A stretch of 10,415 nucleotides of DNA from Chloroflexota bacterium (GCA_028874675.1 JAPPJA010000575.1:1-10415); one strand, 5' to 3'. Counted from the stretch's first letter, positions 1-6,188 are shown. The notes: generated from the sequence alone by a model not told the origin. Made by a program: numbers and translations.

Positions 1-648
1 TTCGTTGGCCATGACGCGTTCCACGCGGCCCCCCACCGGCTCTCCTTTGTTCAACCGGTACACCTGGGGGGCGGGTATGGTGGGGTCGGGCCGGAAGGCG
101 CGTCGGGCGGCACGGTTAACGGTGTCCAGCAGCACTGACACGCTGCCATCGGACAGGCGGTAGTCGGAGTCGAAACAGGAAAAGATGTCCCAGGCGTGCA
201 TGGTCAGCTCGCTGATGCGCATGTCCAGCATGGTCCGGACCGGTTCTGGGCCGGGGGGCCAGTAGCACGGGTTGTCCCACTGATCCCCCTCAACGCCGGT
301 AAAGACGTCAACCGATTCATCGAGACGCTGGAAGAGAATTTCCTGCAGCCGGTCGCCAGCCTCGTCCCTGGTGTTGAAGGCCCGTTGGAAAATATTGCGG
401 GCGAACTGGTCCTCGTCGTGCTCGGTGATGGGGGCGGCGCCGGCGGGCGGGGAAGAGTCCCCCTGCAAGCCGCGGCTGACGTTCAGGGCAAAGGCCTGTC
501 CCGCCAAATGGGCTGCCACGTCGGCCACAGTCCAGCCGTCACAGGCGCTGGGCTTCTCCCAGTCCTCGGGGGAGAAAGAGGCCAGACGCTCCTTGAAGGC
601 TGCCACCTCTTGCCGCAAAATTTCCACTCGGTCCGATGGGCTCCGCAT
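1..648 (-). CDS. Maleylpyruvate isomerase-like (DinB superfamily) enzyme, partial at the left edge
   Basis: The first 216 codons are present and the gene runs off the left edge in frame. The ATG at 648-646 follows a strong Shine-Dalgarno AAGGAGG (660-654) with a 5-nt spacer. The protein opens with the four-helix fold of the mycothiol-dependent maleylpyruvate isomerase N-terminal family: a Trp-x-x-x-Ser-Ala-Cys-Asp-Gly-Trp segment (residues 30-39), VADVAAHLAG with His47, and SELTMHAWDI with Glu147 and His151. His47, Glu147 and His151 sit where this family binds its divalent metal. After residue 165 the sequence enters the region that in relatives leads to a C-terminal SCP2-like domain, mostly outside the window. 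It is a paralogue of the next gene upstream, 58 bp away on the same strand, probably in one operon. The family contains many thiol-dependent transferases and isomerases; the substrate cannot be told from sequence, and mycothiol use is not shown. Confidence 0.85.
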   Translation of the reverse strand, partial: MRSPSDRVEILRQEVAAFKERLASFSPEDWEKPSACDGWTVADVAAHLAGQAFALNVSRGLQGDSSPPAGAAPITEHDEDQFARNIFQRAFNTRDEAGDRLQEILFQRLDESVDVFTGVEGDQWDNPCYWPPGPEPVRTMLDMRISELTMHAWDIFSCFDSDYRLSDGSVSVLLDTVNRAARRAFRPDPTIPAPQVYRLNKGEPVGGRVERVMANE

Positions 649-706
649 CAGGGCCTCCTTCCACCATGGTTAACAGGGGTAAAGCAGGGTGTAGATGATA
701 CAGGGA

Positions 707-1546
707 TTAGAAGGTGCGGGCAAAGTCCTGCGCGAGGGTTTCATTGCCGGTCAGAGAGCCCAGGCCATTATCGAGAATGTGGGCCAGGTTCAGCCGCCGG
801 TACAGCATGAGGATGAAGGTCTCGGTGTCGCAGGAAACTGTAACGCTGGCGGGAGAATTTCCTGAAGGCTGAATGGTGGTGGAGTCGGCAGCGACGATGA
901 TGTCGTAAGCCCGGTCGGCGACGCCGGAAAGCTGGAACCTAAGGGTGGCCTGACCAGAGGCCGTGGCATCGATGGGCAGCGCGGGCTGGGGCCGCTGTAC
1001 CACCCGGTCCAACAGCACCAGCTGGCTTTCCGGGGACAGGGGCGTGCCGGGTTCGGTGTGGGACTGGATATCCCAGGCGTGGACGGCCAGTTCCTGGATG
1101 GTGAGGTCGGCCAGGGTCCACAGCGGCCGGTTGCCCGAGTGGTAGAAGCAGACCTTGTCGTAGTCGTCGAGGGTCAGGGAGTCCAGGAGGGCGTTGAGTT
1201 CCTGAAAGTGGCGGACGAAGGCCGTCAGCAGGTCATTACCCAGGTTTTGGCGGTACTCCCGGGCGGTCAGGTCGTAGAAGGCTTCGGGCGGCAGGTCGCC
1301 GTATCGGGGGTCCCTGGGCGACCCCGGCGGCGGCGTAATGTCTCCGGCCAGGGCGCGGCTGACGAACTTTACGTAGAACTCCCCAATCCACACCAGGTGT
1401 CCGGCCAGGTCGGCCACCTGCCACAGGTCACAGGCGGTGGAGTGATTCCAGCCCTCCGGGGACAGGCCCCCAAGGTACGAGGCCAGGCGCTCGGCCTCGA
1501 AACGGGCCAGGCGGGTACGGGTCTGCATTTGGGCAGGGGTGGGCAT
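707..1546 (-). CDS. Maleylpyruvate isomerase-like (DinB superfamily) enzyme with SCP2-like C-terminal domain
   Basis: 279 residues, complete, ATG at 1546-1544 with a GAGGAGGG ribosome site about 9 nt upstream, stop TAA at 709-707. The N-terminal half (about 10-165) is a DinB/MDMPI_N helical bundle: Trp33 and Thr-Ala-Cys-Asp-Leu-Trp at 37-42, VADLAGHLV with His50, and QELAVHAWDI with Glu152 and His156, the expected metal ligands. The C-terminal part (about 195-279) is SCP2/MDMPI_C-like, with the ending GSLTGNETLAQDFARTF typical of that domain. The gene starts only 15 bp after the TOPRIM-like gene ends and is followed after 58 bp by a paralogue, so all four minus-strand genes may share a transcript. 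Its GC is much higher than that of the ATPase/TOPRIM-like pair. It may act on a small thiol or organic acid; the exact reaction is unknown. Confidence 0.85.
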   Translation of the reverse strand: MPTPAQMQTRTRLARFEAERLASYLGGLSPEGWNHSTACDLWQVADLAGHLVWIGEFYVKFVSRALAGDITPPPGSPRDPRYGDLPPEAFYDLTAREYRQNLGNDLLTAFVRHFQELNALLDSLTLDDYDKVCFYHSGNRPLWTLADLTIQELAVHAWDIQSHTEPGTPLSPESQLVLLDRVVQRPQPALPIDATASGQATLRFQLSGVADRAYDIIVAADSTTIQPSGNSPASVTVSCDTETFILMLYRRLNLAHILDNGLGSLTGNETLAQDFARTF

Positions 1547-1561
1547 GGGTGGGTGCCCTCC

Positions 1562-2029
1562 TCAGGAGGTTAGCAGTTCCTGAAGCTTGAGAATGCGGGG
1601 GGATTGGGCGGCGAGGAGGTCGGCAATCAAGCTGCGGAAGTTTGGCAACCTGTCGTTGATTATGTTGTGTAGTGAACGAGCGGTCTCAGGAAGTCGGTAA
1701 GGTGGCTGATGGTGGAGTATGTGTGATTCCTGGGCCGATCTAATCACCCAGCCTTCCAGGTTGGGGCAAAGCACAACTACCTGATTGTTCCGCCTACGGT
1801 CCAAATAGACCAGTATTCCCCGTGCCAACGAATCCTCATGCCGCAATAACTGACCGAAAAGCGAAGGCGGTAAAGAGTTTGGGTCTTCATCCACCAGGGC
1901 AATGCAGTTCGTTACCCGGGTAATCATTTTCAGTACTTGCTCCTTGTTCCGCTGGTGGCTTATATCCCTTCTCCGGACTCCCAAGCTCCTCACCAGAGCT
2001 TCGTCAGGTTTGCATTCCAGGTAAACCAC
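1562..2029 (-). CDS. Small TOPRIM-like protein, partner of the adjacent AAA ATPase
   Basis: 155 residues. The start is GTG at 2029-2027, whose first base is the last base of the ATPase stop TAG; a weak GGAAG lies about 10 nt upstream, so translation is probably coupled. The next Met (residue 35) would remove a conserved acidic residue, which supports GTG. Visible features fit a minimal TOPRIM-type fold: a strand then Glu5 in YLECKPDEALVRSLG (motif-1 Glu), a hydrophobic strand ending in the Asp47-Glu48-Asp49 acidic triad (the DxD motif), and a strand plus CPNLEGWVI (88-95) that recalls the P-x-x-E-x-W segment of DUF4276/DUF3226-like TOPRIM proteins. In known pairs of an OLD/AAA15-type ATPase with such a protein, the TOPRIM partner is the nuclease. 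At 155 residues it is shorter than AriB or RloB. The family call rests on motifs only; a non-catalytic partner is possible. Confidence 0.7.
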   Translation of the reverse strand: MVYLECKPDEALVRSLGVRRRDISHQRNKEQVLKMITRVTNCIALVDEDPNSLPPSLFGQLLRHEDSLARGILVYLDRRRNNQVVVLCPNLEGWVIRSAQESHILHHQPPYRLPETARSLHNIINDRLPNFRSLIADLLAAQSPRILKLQELLTS

Positions 2030-3030
2030 TACTCGTTATCTTCCAAGTAGCGTTCCAAATTAAACAACAGGTCAAGTTCCCACAACTCCTGCAATTCAGC
2101 GGGCTTTAGGGACCTTATCCTGGTGTCGTAAGCCTCTCGATAGACAATGTTAATGGCGATACTGTCTATGGGGGCCTTGCAGAACAATGACATCACGAAT
2201 GCGTTGTCCTGGGTTCCGATAAAGTACTGATTGTCGGATTCGTCCAGGGCAATTTGCTCAGCCAATATCTTTGCATCTTCTGGGAAAATGCCAGCTTCCG
2301 GGTTTTCCAGAACCAGTGCGGTATTTCGGTTGCTTTCCAGGGCAGCGGCAAAGAAAATCAAGCGTTGAATGCTTTCCGAGGTCATTGAGTAAGGCAGAGT
2401 GATTTCCCTGCCATCTGCAACCTTCCTGGTCAAACTTATCTGACCCTTGCCGGACTCCACCGAAAGTCGGTAGCCAGGCAGACCATTGGGCGCCATTAGC
2501 AACTCACTGTAGCTCCGCAGTTCACGGTCCTTCGCAATCAAGGCTGGCAAATTTCGACCATCCGGAGGTAAGAGGCATGGTCCAGGATGGTAAATAAAGC
2601 CGTCCACCGCCGGGCCTCTATAAAAGCTTACAGGCGGGTCAAATCTAATGGGACGATCAGAAGTGTTCACCGCTTTAAGCTGGTCTCCAACCAGGGTGGC
2701 CACTATCTCCCTGTCGGGGCCGAGCAGAGTACAGCAGTACTGGCCATCCTGGTAAGCCAGTTCTACCTCATTTTGGTCAACCCGAACGGTCAAGGGCCAG
2801 TCTATCTTTTGGTCGTGGAAGATGCTGGCCAATTGCCGGTGCCTTACAAACTCGTCCAGCTTGGCCTCAGGGTCATACTGCCGTACCCCAACAAACGAAA
2901 CCAACCCCAGCGCCTCCAAAATGTTGGATTTGCCGGTGTTGGGTTCGCCGATGAAGAGGTTGAACCGCTTGCAGGGCAGGGTCAGGTCTTTGATGGACTT
3001 GAAATTGTGGATTTCCAGCTCATTTATCAT
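2029..3030 (-). CDS. AAA family ATPase (AAA15/AAA21, OLD/SMC-like)
   Basis: 333 residues from ATG at 3030-3028, chosen because AGGAGG lies 9 nt upstream and the protein then opens with MINELEIHNFKSIKDL, the standard beginning of this family; an upstream in-frame TTG at 3078 falls inside a hairpin and has no such support. Walker A is GEPNTGKS (28-35). The insert from about 50 to 210 separates it from a signature-like SMTSES (215-220), then Walker B with ALVLENPEAGIFP (238-250), where the usual Asp-Glu is Glu-Asn, as in the ENPE variant of DUF3696-type ATPases. The sensor region FIGTQDNAF (270-278) has Gln274 where most relatives have the switch His. No coiled coil is obvious, so it is not a full SMC. 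It is probably a dimeric, soluble DNA- or effector-binding ATPase. It overlaps the TOPRIM-like gene by one base, so the two likely form one complex, as in split OLD-type defence systems. GC is clearly below that of the flanking genes. Confidence 0.9.
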   Translation of the reverse strand: MINELEIHNFKSIKDLTLPCKRFNLFIGEPNTGKSNILEALGLVSFVGVRQYDPEAKLDEFVRHRQLASIFHDQKIDWPLTVRVDQNEVELAYQDGQYCCTLLGPDREIVATLVGDQLKAVNTSDRPIRFDPPVSFYRGPAVDGFIYHPGPCLLPPDGRNLPALIAKDRELRSYSELLMAPNGLPGYRLSVESGKGQISLTRKVADGREITLPYSMTSESIQRLIFFAAALESNRNTALVLENPEAGIFPEDAKILAEQIALDESDNQYFIGTQDNAFVMSLFCKAPIDSIAINIVYREAYDTRIRSLKPAELQELWELDLLFNLERYLEDNE

Positions 3031-3067
3031 GCCGTCAATCCTCCTGGCCCTGCTGCGGTTGAGTGAG

Positions 3068-3092
3068 GCCCCTCTCAAATAGGGAGAGGGGC
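3068..3092. repeat. Perfect 9-bp hairpin between the TcuA-like and ATPase genes
   Basis: GCCCCTCTC (3068-3076) pairs with GAGAGGGGC (3084-3092) across a 7-nt loop. It lies just past the end of the flavoprotein gene and just before the ATPase gene, both on the minus strand. There is no T-run after it on the minus strand, so it is at best a weak terminator or an attenuating leader element; it may equally be a dispersed extragenic palindrome. A TACAAT resembling a -10 box lies at 3098-3093 on the minus strand, but no good -35 is present. Confidence 0.55.
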
Positions 3093-3110
3093 ATTGTAGC
3101 AGGGGCCGGA

Positions 3111-4607
3111 CTAAATATCCTTCAGCAAATTGGCGTCCTGGCCGGCGCTGGTGCCGGAGAGCTTTCCGAAGACCATGCCTGCCGAGAGGCCGGAGCCGCC
3201 GGGGTAGTTGTAGTAGAAGAGCCCGCCCACCATTTCGCCGGCGGCGTAGAGGCCGGGTATGGGTTCCTGGGCGTTGGTTACCACCTGCCCCCGGTTGTTG
3301 ATCTTGACGCCCCCGAAGGTGAAGCTGATGCCGGTGGTTACCGCAAAGCCCAGGTAGGGCGGCGTGTCGATGGTCTCGGCCCAGTTGGTCTTGTCCACCG
3401 CCAGGCCCTCGGTGCAGCGGCCGTCCTTGATGGTGGGGTTGTAGGGAATGTCCTGCCGGACGGCGGCATTGTACTCGCGCACGGTATTGGCCAGGCCCTG
3501 GGGATCAATGTCCAGGCGGGCGGCCAGCTCCTCGATGGTGTCGGCCTGGGCCATGGTTACCTGGGGAATCCAGTACTCGTCGCGCAGCAGGTGCTTGACC
3601 TTGTCGTCAAAGATCTGGAAGGCCAGGCCCTGGGGCTGGCTCAGGAGGGCGCGGCCGTAGGTGACGTAGGTATAGTTGCGGAAGTCGTATCCCTCATCCA
3701 GGAACCGCTCGCCGTTGATGTTGCTGATGATACCGAAGGGATACGAGTGCTTCTGGAACAACTCGGTGATGGTGCGGTCGCCGAAGGGCGGAGCGTTCAT
3801 GTCCCAGGCCACGGCGTGGCAACTGCTCCAGTGGCCGTGGGACTGGGCGCCCACGTCCAGGGCCATGCGGATACCGTCGCCGGTGTTGTAGGGGATGCCG
3901 CGGACCTTGACCATTTCCCAGCCGGGGCCCAGGTAACGGCAGCGCATTTCGGCGTTGGCCTCAAATCCGCCGGCGGCCAGCACCACCGAGCGGGCGGCGA
4001 TGTCTTCAAATCCGTCGGGGCCAAGGACCTGGAGGCCGTTGACGCGGCCCTTCTCGTCCTGCAGCAGCCTGGTCCCCTGGGTGGCGTAGCGGACCTCGAT
4101 GCCCATGCGGTCGGCCACGTCGAACTGCTGGTCGGACAAGCCCTTGCCCGCGCCTACTGCCTCTACCACCAGACCACCCCAGAACCGGTACTTGTCGCCG
4201 TCCAGGAAGGCCTGGCGACCGAAGGACAGGACGAAGCGGACGCCGTGTTCCTGCAGCCACTTCATGGTGGGGTGGGAGTTGCTTACCAGGATCTGGGCCA
4301 GTTCCGGGTCGGAGAGGCCGTGGGTGACGCGCATCATGTCGTCGTAATACTGGTCTTCGGTGTACTGCCCCACCTCGATGGAGTTCTCCTCGGTCTCGGA
4401 CATGTCGGGGATAAGGGCCTTGATGTCGTCAATGCCGTCAAAGGCGAAGCGGATGATGCCGCCGGTAAAGTAGGTATTGCCGCCGCGGAAGTATTCGGGG
4501 GCCTTTTCGACCACCAGTACGGACTCGCACTGTTCCCTGGCCGCGATGGCGGCGCTGAGAGCGGCGTTGCCTGCTCCCACCACAATTACGTCGTATTCCT
4601 GAGCCAA
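3111..4607 (-). CDS. tcuA: TcuA-type FAD-dependent dehydrogenase (succinate dehydrogenase/fumarate reductase flavoprotein family)
   Basis: 498 residues. The start is TTG (4607-4605): GGAGG lies 6 nt upstream and the protein then begins MAQEYDVIVVGAGNAAL as family members do, so the rare start is well supported. The N-terminal Rossmann motif is GAGNAA (11-16), Glu34 in VVEKAP binds the ribose, and RGGNTYFTGG (41-50) is characteristic of the tricarballylate dehydrogenase TcuA group. VVLAAGGFEAN (208-218), VRGIPYNTGDG (235-245), SSCHAVAWD (261-269) and NGERFLDEGYDF (298-309) follow the same pattern. TGISFTFGGVKIN (425-437) is in the capping/active-site region, and PGLYAAGEMVGG plus GGSGL (451-474) is the C-terminal FAD site. 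In Salmonella TcuA oxidises tricarballylate to cis-aconitate and passes electrons to TcuB; no tcuB or transporter gene is nearby, so the substrate may differ. The protein is cytosolic, with no signal peptide. The symbol is by family resemblance. Confidence 0.92.
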   Translation of the reverse strand: MAQEYDVIVVGAGNAALSAAIAAREQCESVLVVEKAPEYFRGGNTYFTGGIIRFAFDGIDDIKALIPDMSETEENSIEVGQYTEDQYYDDMMRVTHGLSDPELAQILVSNSHPTMKWLQEHGVRFVLSFGRQAFLDGDKYRFWGGLVVEAVGAGKGLSDQQFDVADRMGIEVRYATQGTRLLQDEKGRVNGLQVLGPDGFEDIAARSVVLAAGGFEANAEMRCRYLGPGWEMVKVRGIPYNTGDGIRMALDVGAQSHGHWSSCHAVAWDMNAPPFGDRTITELFQKHSYPFGIISNINGERFLDEGYDFRNYTYVTYGRALLSQPQGLAFQIFDDKVKHLLRDEYWIPQVTMAQADTIEELAARLDIDPQGLANTVREYNAAVRQDIPYNPTIKDGRCTEGLAVDKTNWAETIDTPPYLGFAVTTGISFTFGGVKINNRGQVVTNAQEPIPGLYAAGEMVGGLFYYNYPGGSGLSAGMVFGKLSGTSAGQDANLLKDI

Positions 4608-4652
4608 GACACACCTCCAATGGGTTGAGCAAAATTAGCAGGAAACATTCGT

Positions 4653-4668
4653 TGGCGCGCAGGCGCCA
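4653..4668. repeat. GC-rich hairpin in the leader of the TcuA-like gene
   Basis: TGGCGC (4653-4658) and GCGCCA (4663-4668) pair perfectly around a GCAG loop; flanking ATTC and GAAT can extend the stem past a small bulge. It lies between the predicted transcription start (near 4674) and the ribosome site, so it would be in the untranslated leader. Confidence 0.5.
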
Positions 4669-4680
4669 GAATCGCCACTT

Positions 4681-4709
4681 ATGATAACCGGAAGGTGTGT
4701 GGGGGGCAA
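4681..4709 (-). promoter_or_regulatory. Predicted sigma70-type promoter of the TcuA-like gene
   Basis: On the minus strand TTGCCC (4709-4704, 4 of 6 matches to the -35 consensus) is followed by a 17-bp spacer and TATCAT (4686-4681, 5 of 6 matches to the -10). Transcription would begin near 4674, giving a leader of about 67 nt. Placement and spacing are good, but no experimental start is known. Confidence 0.5.
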
Positions 4710-4753
4710 GAAATCCGGGAGGCGGCACAGGGCAATCACATGAGTGAGTAAAT

Positions 4754-4865
4754 TGTCATTCTGAGCTTGCCGAAGAATCTGAACTCGTCCCCACCAACTG
4801 GCTTTCGGGCCCGTAGCGAGGCCGTGGGGAAAGATTTCAGGCCCTTCGGCAAGCTCAGGGCGACA
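4754..4865. repeat. MITE/BIME-like palindromic element with two covarying hairpin arms
   Basis: Two 30-nt arms, 4754-4783 and 4836-4865, are inverted copies (24 of 30 identical). Each arm also folds on itself: ATTCT/AGAAT in the left and GCCCT/AGGGC in the right, around the same 11-nt loop GAGCTTGCCGA. All six differences between the arms fall in these stems and keep base pairing. Between the arms, TCCCCAC (4788-4794) pairs with GTGGGGA (4824-4830), so the whole element can form one long cruciform. It resembles the dispersed extragenic repeats with a CTGAGC...GAAG core found in many bacterial genomes. No encoded transposase and no clear target duplication are visible. Confidence 0.75.
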
Positions 4866-4954
4866 TAGCTTTGCCTTGTGGATACTAGCCGGCTGCAGGA
4901 CGAATTCTTCATGCGATAGCCCTGGGTGGCGGCGGAGGTCAAGGAAAGAGATTC

Positions 4955-5014
4955 GGGAAGCCCCCGGTGGCTGGAAGTCGATTCAACGCTTCCTTCACCA
5001 CAAGGGGGCTTCCC
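4955..5014 (-). terminator. Large hairpin downstream of the Spondin gene, possible terminator
   Basis: GGGAAGCCCCC (4955-4965) and GGGGGCTTCCC (5004-5014) are perfect 11-bp inverted copies; GGTG (4966-4969) and CACC (4996-4999) extend the stem beyond a 4-nt bulge. It is about 115 bp past the Spondin stop. On the minus strand the stem is followed by a pyrimidine-rich stretch rather than a clean T-run, so termination is plausible but not certain. Confidence 0.4.
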
Positions 5015-5130
5015 TGCTTTTGCCTGGAGGCCCGCCTTCAGGCCCCGAGTGCTGCGGGCCAGCCCCGCTCTTCCCTGCCCTGCCGCGTCGCATACTCCTG
5101 GACGGGCAGGGGCGTCAGGCTGGCGTCAAT

Positions 5131-5844
5131 CTAATTCATCAGGGCCCAGGTCTTGATCGTCATGCGGGCCACCGGGTTGTGCCAGTCGTGGACGGCCGGG
5201 TCAAGGCTGGAACCTTCGCCGCCGTGGATGCCGTTATGCATGTAAACGTAGCCTTCGGAAATGGAGTCATCCTCGGCTGTGCTCCCGCAGGGCGGGCCGG
5301 GTATGTAGGCGCAGCTTTCGCTGTTGGCTTCGGAGCCCGCGTCGTAGGCGGTCAGGTTGACGGTCCGGGAGTGGGAAAGGTCCAGTCCGCTGGCGCCGAT
5401 AAAGGCGTCGTTGGTGGTTACCAGCATGCTGATGAAGGACAGGTAGGTATCGTCGTCGTTTACCTGGAACTGGGTGGTGACCGTGTGGCCCGGCGGTATG
5501 GGGCCGTCCTCCAGGGTCAGCAGCATTGCTTCTCTGACATAGGCATTGGTTGACGGGTCGTAGTCTGCCAACAGGCCGCTGGCGTCGGCGTCCTCAGCCA
5601 TCATGGCCAGTTCTTCGGTCGCAGGCAGCCCCAGGGTATAAAGGGGGTCCATTTCGCCGTCGTGCCGGGCCATGAAGACCGGGGAAAGTATCTGGCCCCT
5701 GGTCAAATTGGTGATGGAAACTTCTACCAACAGTTGTTCGTCGCCGCTGTCGGCGCTGAGTACTCCTGCGGCCATAATGCCCATAATGGCCAGCAGGGAG
5801 AGCAACAGTCCTGAACCCAGGACAATAGATGCCCGTTTAGTCAT
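5131..5844 (-). CDS. Exported Spondin_N-domain protein
   Basis: 237 residues, ATG at 5844-5842 with AGGAG 8 nt upstream, stop TAG at 5133-5131. An N-terminal signal peptide is clear: Lys3-Arg4, a hydrophobic run over about 7-29, and a likely cleavage near Ser30-Ala31. The rest (about 36-235) reads as one Spondin_N domain: VEVSITNLTRGQ (40-51), SPVFMARH (54-61), a middle segment AMMAEDADAS, LSFISMLVTTNDAFIG (135-150), LTAYDAGSEANSE (165-177), GYVYMHNGIHG (198-208) and the terminal HDWHNPVARMTI (219-230). These acidic/Asn motifs correspond to the Ca-binding C2-like fold known for spondins. Cys178 and Cys186 could form a disulfide. Bacterial members are secreted proteins of unknown role, perhaps in adhesion. 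It is divergent from the solute-binding lipoprotein gene and is probably a single-gene transcript. Confidence 0.9.
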   Translation of the reverse strand: MTKRASIVLGSGLLLSLLAIMGIMAAGVLSADSGDEQLLVEVSITNLTRGQILSPVFMARHDGEMDPLYTLGLPATEELAMMAEDADASGLLADYDPSTNAYVREAMLLTLEDGPIPPGHTVTTQFQVNDDDTYLSFISMLVTTNDAFIGASGLDLSHSRTVNLTAYDAGSEANSESCAYIPGPPCGSTAEDDSISEGYVYMHNGIHGGEGSSLDPAVHDWHNPVARMTIKTWALMN

Positions 5845-5896
5845 CTCGAGATCTCCTGATATGGTTAAGAGAGGAGTTCACCATTACTCGGGGTTG

Positions 5897-5919
5897 GAGG
5901 CTGGGATGACCGCAGCCTC
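5897..5919. repeat. 7-bp hairpin in the Spondin gene leader
   Basis: GAGGCTG (5897-5903) pairs with CAGCCTC (5913-5919) around a 9-nt loop, about 50 bp upstream of the Spondin start codon. It would be in the leader if transcription begins in the AT-rich block further upstream. No known riboswitch is recognised. Confidence 0.35.
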
Positions 5920-6022
5920 AATTGGGAGAGAGCGCCTAGTGGACCACGGGTTCTCGGCACCTCCTGGAAAGCTGGGATAATATAAGACATAACTATCATA
6001 TTTAGTATCTTTATAATAATAG

Positions 6023-6060
6023 TCTATATTAACTAGAGTGATGGGTCAACCTTCTGACCC
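6023..6060 (-). promoter_or_regulatory. Possible Spondin gene promoter with overlapping dyad
   Basis: On the minus strand TTGACC (6049-6044) precedes TATAGA (6028-6023) with a 15-bp spacer, or TAGACT with 17 bp, at the edge of the AT-rich block. The -35-like box lies inside a perfect dyad, GGGTCA (6043-6048) and TGACCC (6055-6060) with a 6-nt gap, the shape of an operator. Several other AT-rich -10 candidates exist, so the exact promoter is uncertain. Confidence 0.3.
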
Positions 6061-6188
6061 GGGAAAACCGGGCTCTGGCAGGCCCAGGCGGCCGGCGAGG
6101 GAGGGTATGAGGTCCCATGTCGAGAAACAGATACCTCGCAAGTTATTGCTTACGAAATACTGTTGATATTTTGTGTAAGAATAATGTT

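Larger units (their letters stand above)
4608..5130. other. Non-coding stretch between the TcuA-like and Spondin genes
   Basis: No convincing gene lies here; the open frames have no matching start signals or recognisable domains. The stretch holds the TcuA-like promoter and leader hairpin, a 112-bp palindromic repeat (4754-4865) and a large hairpin (4955-5014) that may end Spondin gene transcription. Confidence 0.7.

Noticed and set aside
196..1573. Plus-strand open frames of 204 and 171 codons
   Set aside because: Both are antisense to the two maleylpyruvate isomerase-like genes, whose conserved motifs and ribosome sites fix the coding strand.
3031..3078. TTG start at 3078 for the ATPase, adding 16 residues
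   Set aside because: The extension runs through a perfect hairpin and is not family-like; the ATG at 3030 has AGGAGG at good spacing.
3063..4628. A 521-codon open frame on the plus strand
   Set aside because: It lies opposite the TcuA-like gene and its translation is Gly/Val/Ala-rich without any domain. GC-rich codon use keeps the antisense frame open.
4736..4942. A 68-codon minus-strand open frame
   Set aside because: Its translation is only the palindromic repeat element read through; such peptides recur wherever this repeat type occurs.
4876..5553. A 225-codon open frame on the plus strand
   Set aside because: It spans the large hairpin and the antisense of the Spondin gene, with no plausible start signal or domain.
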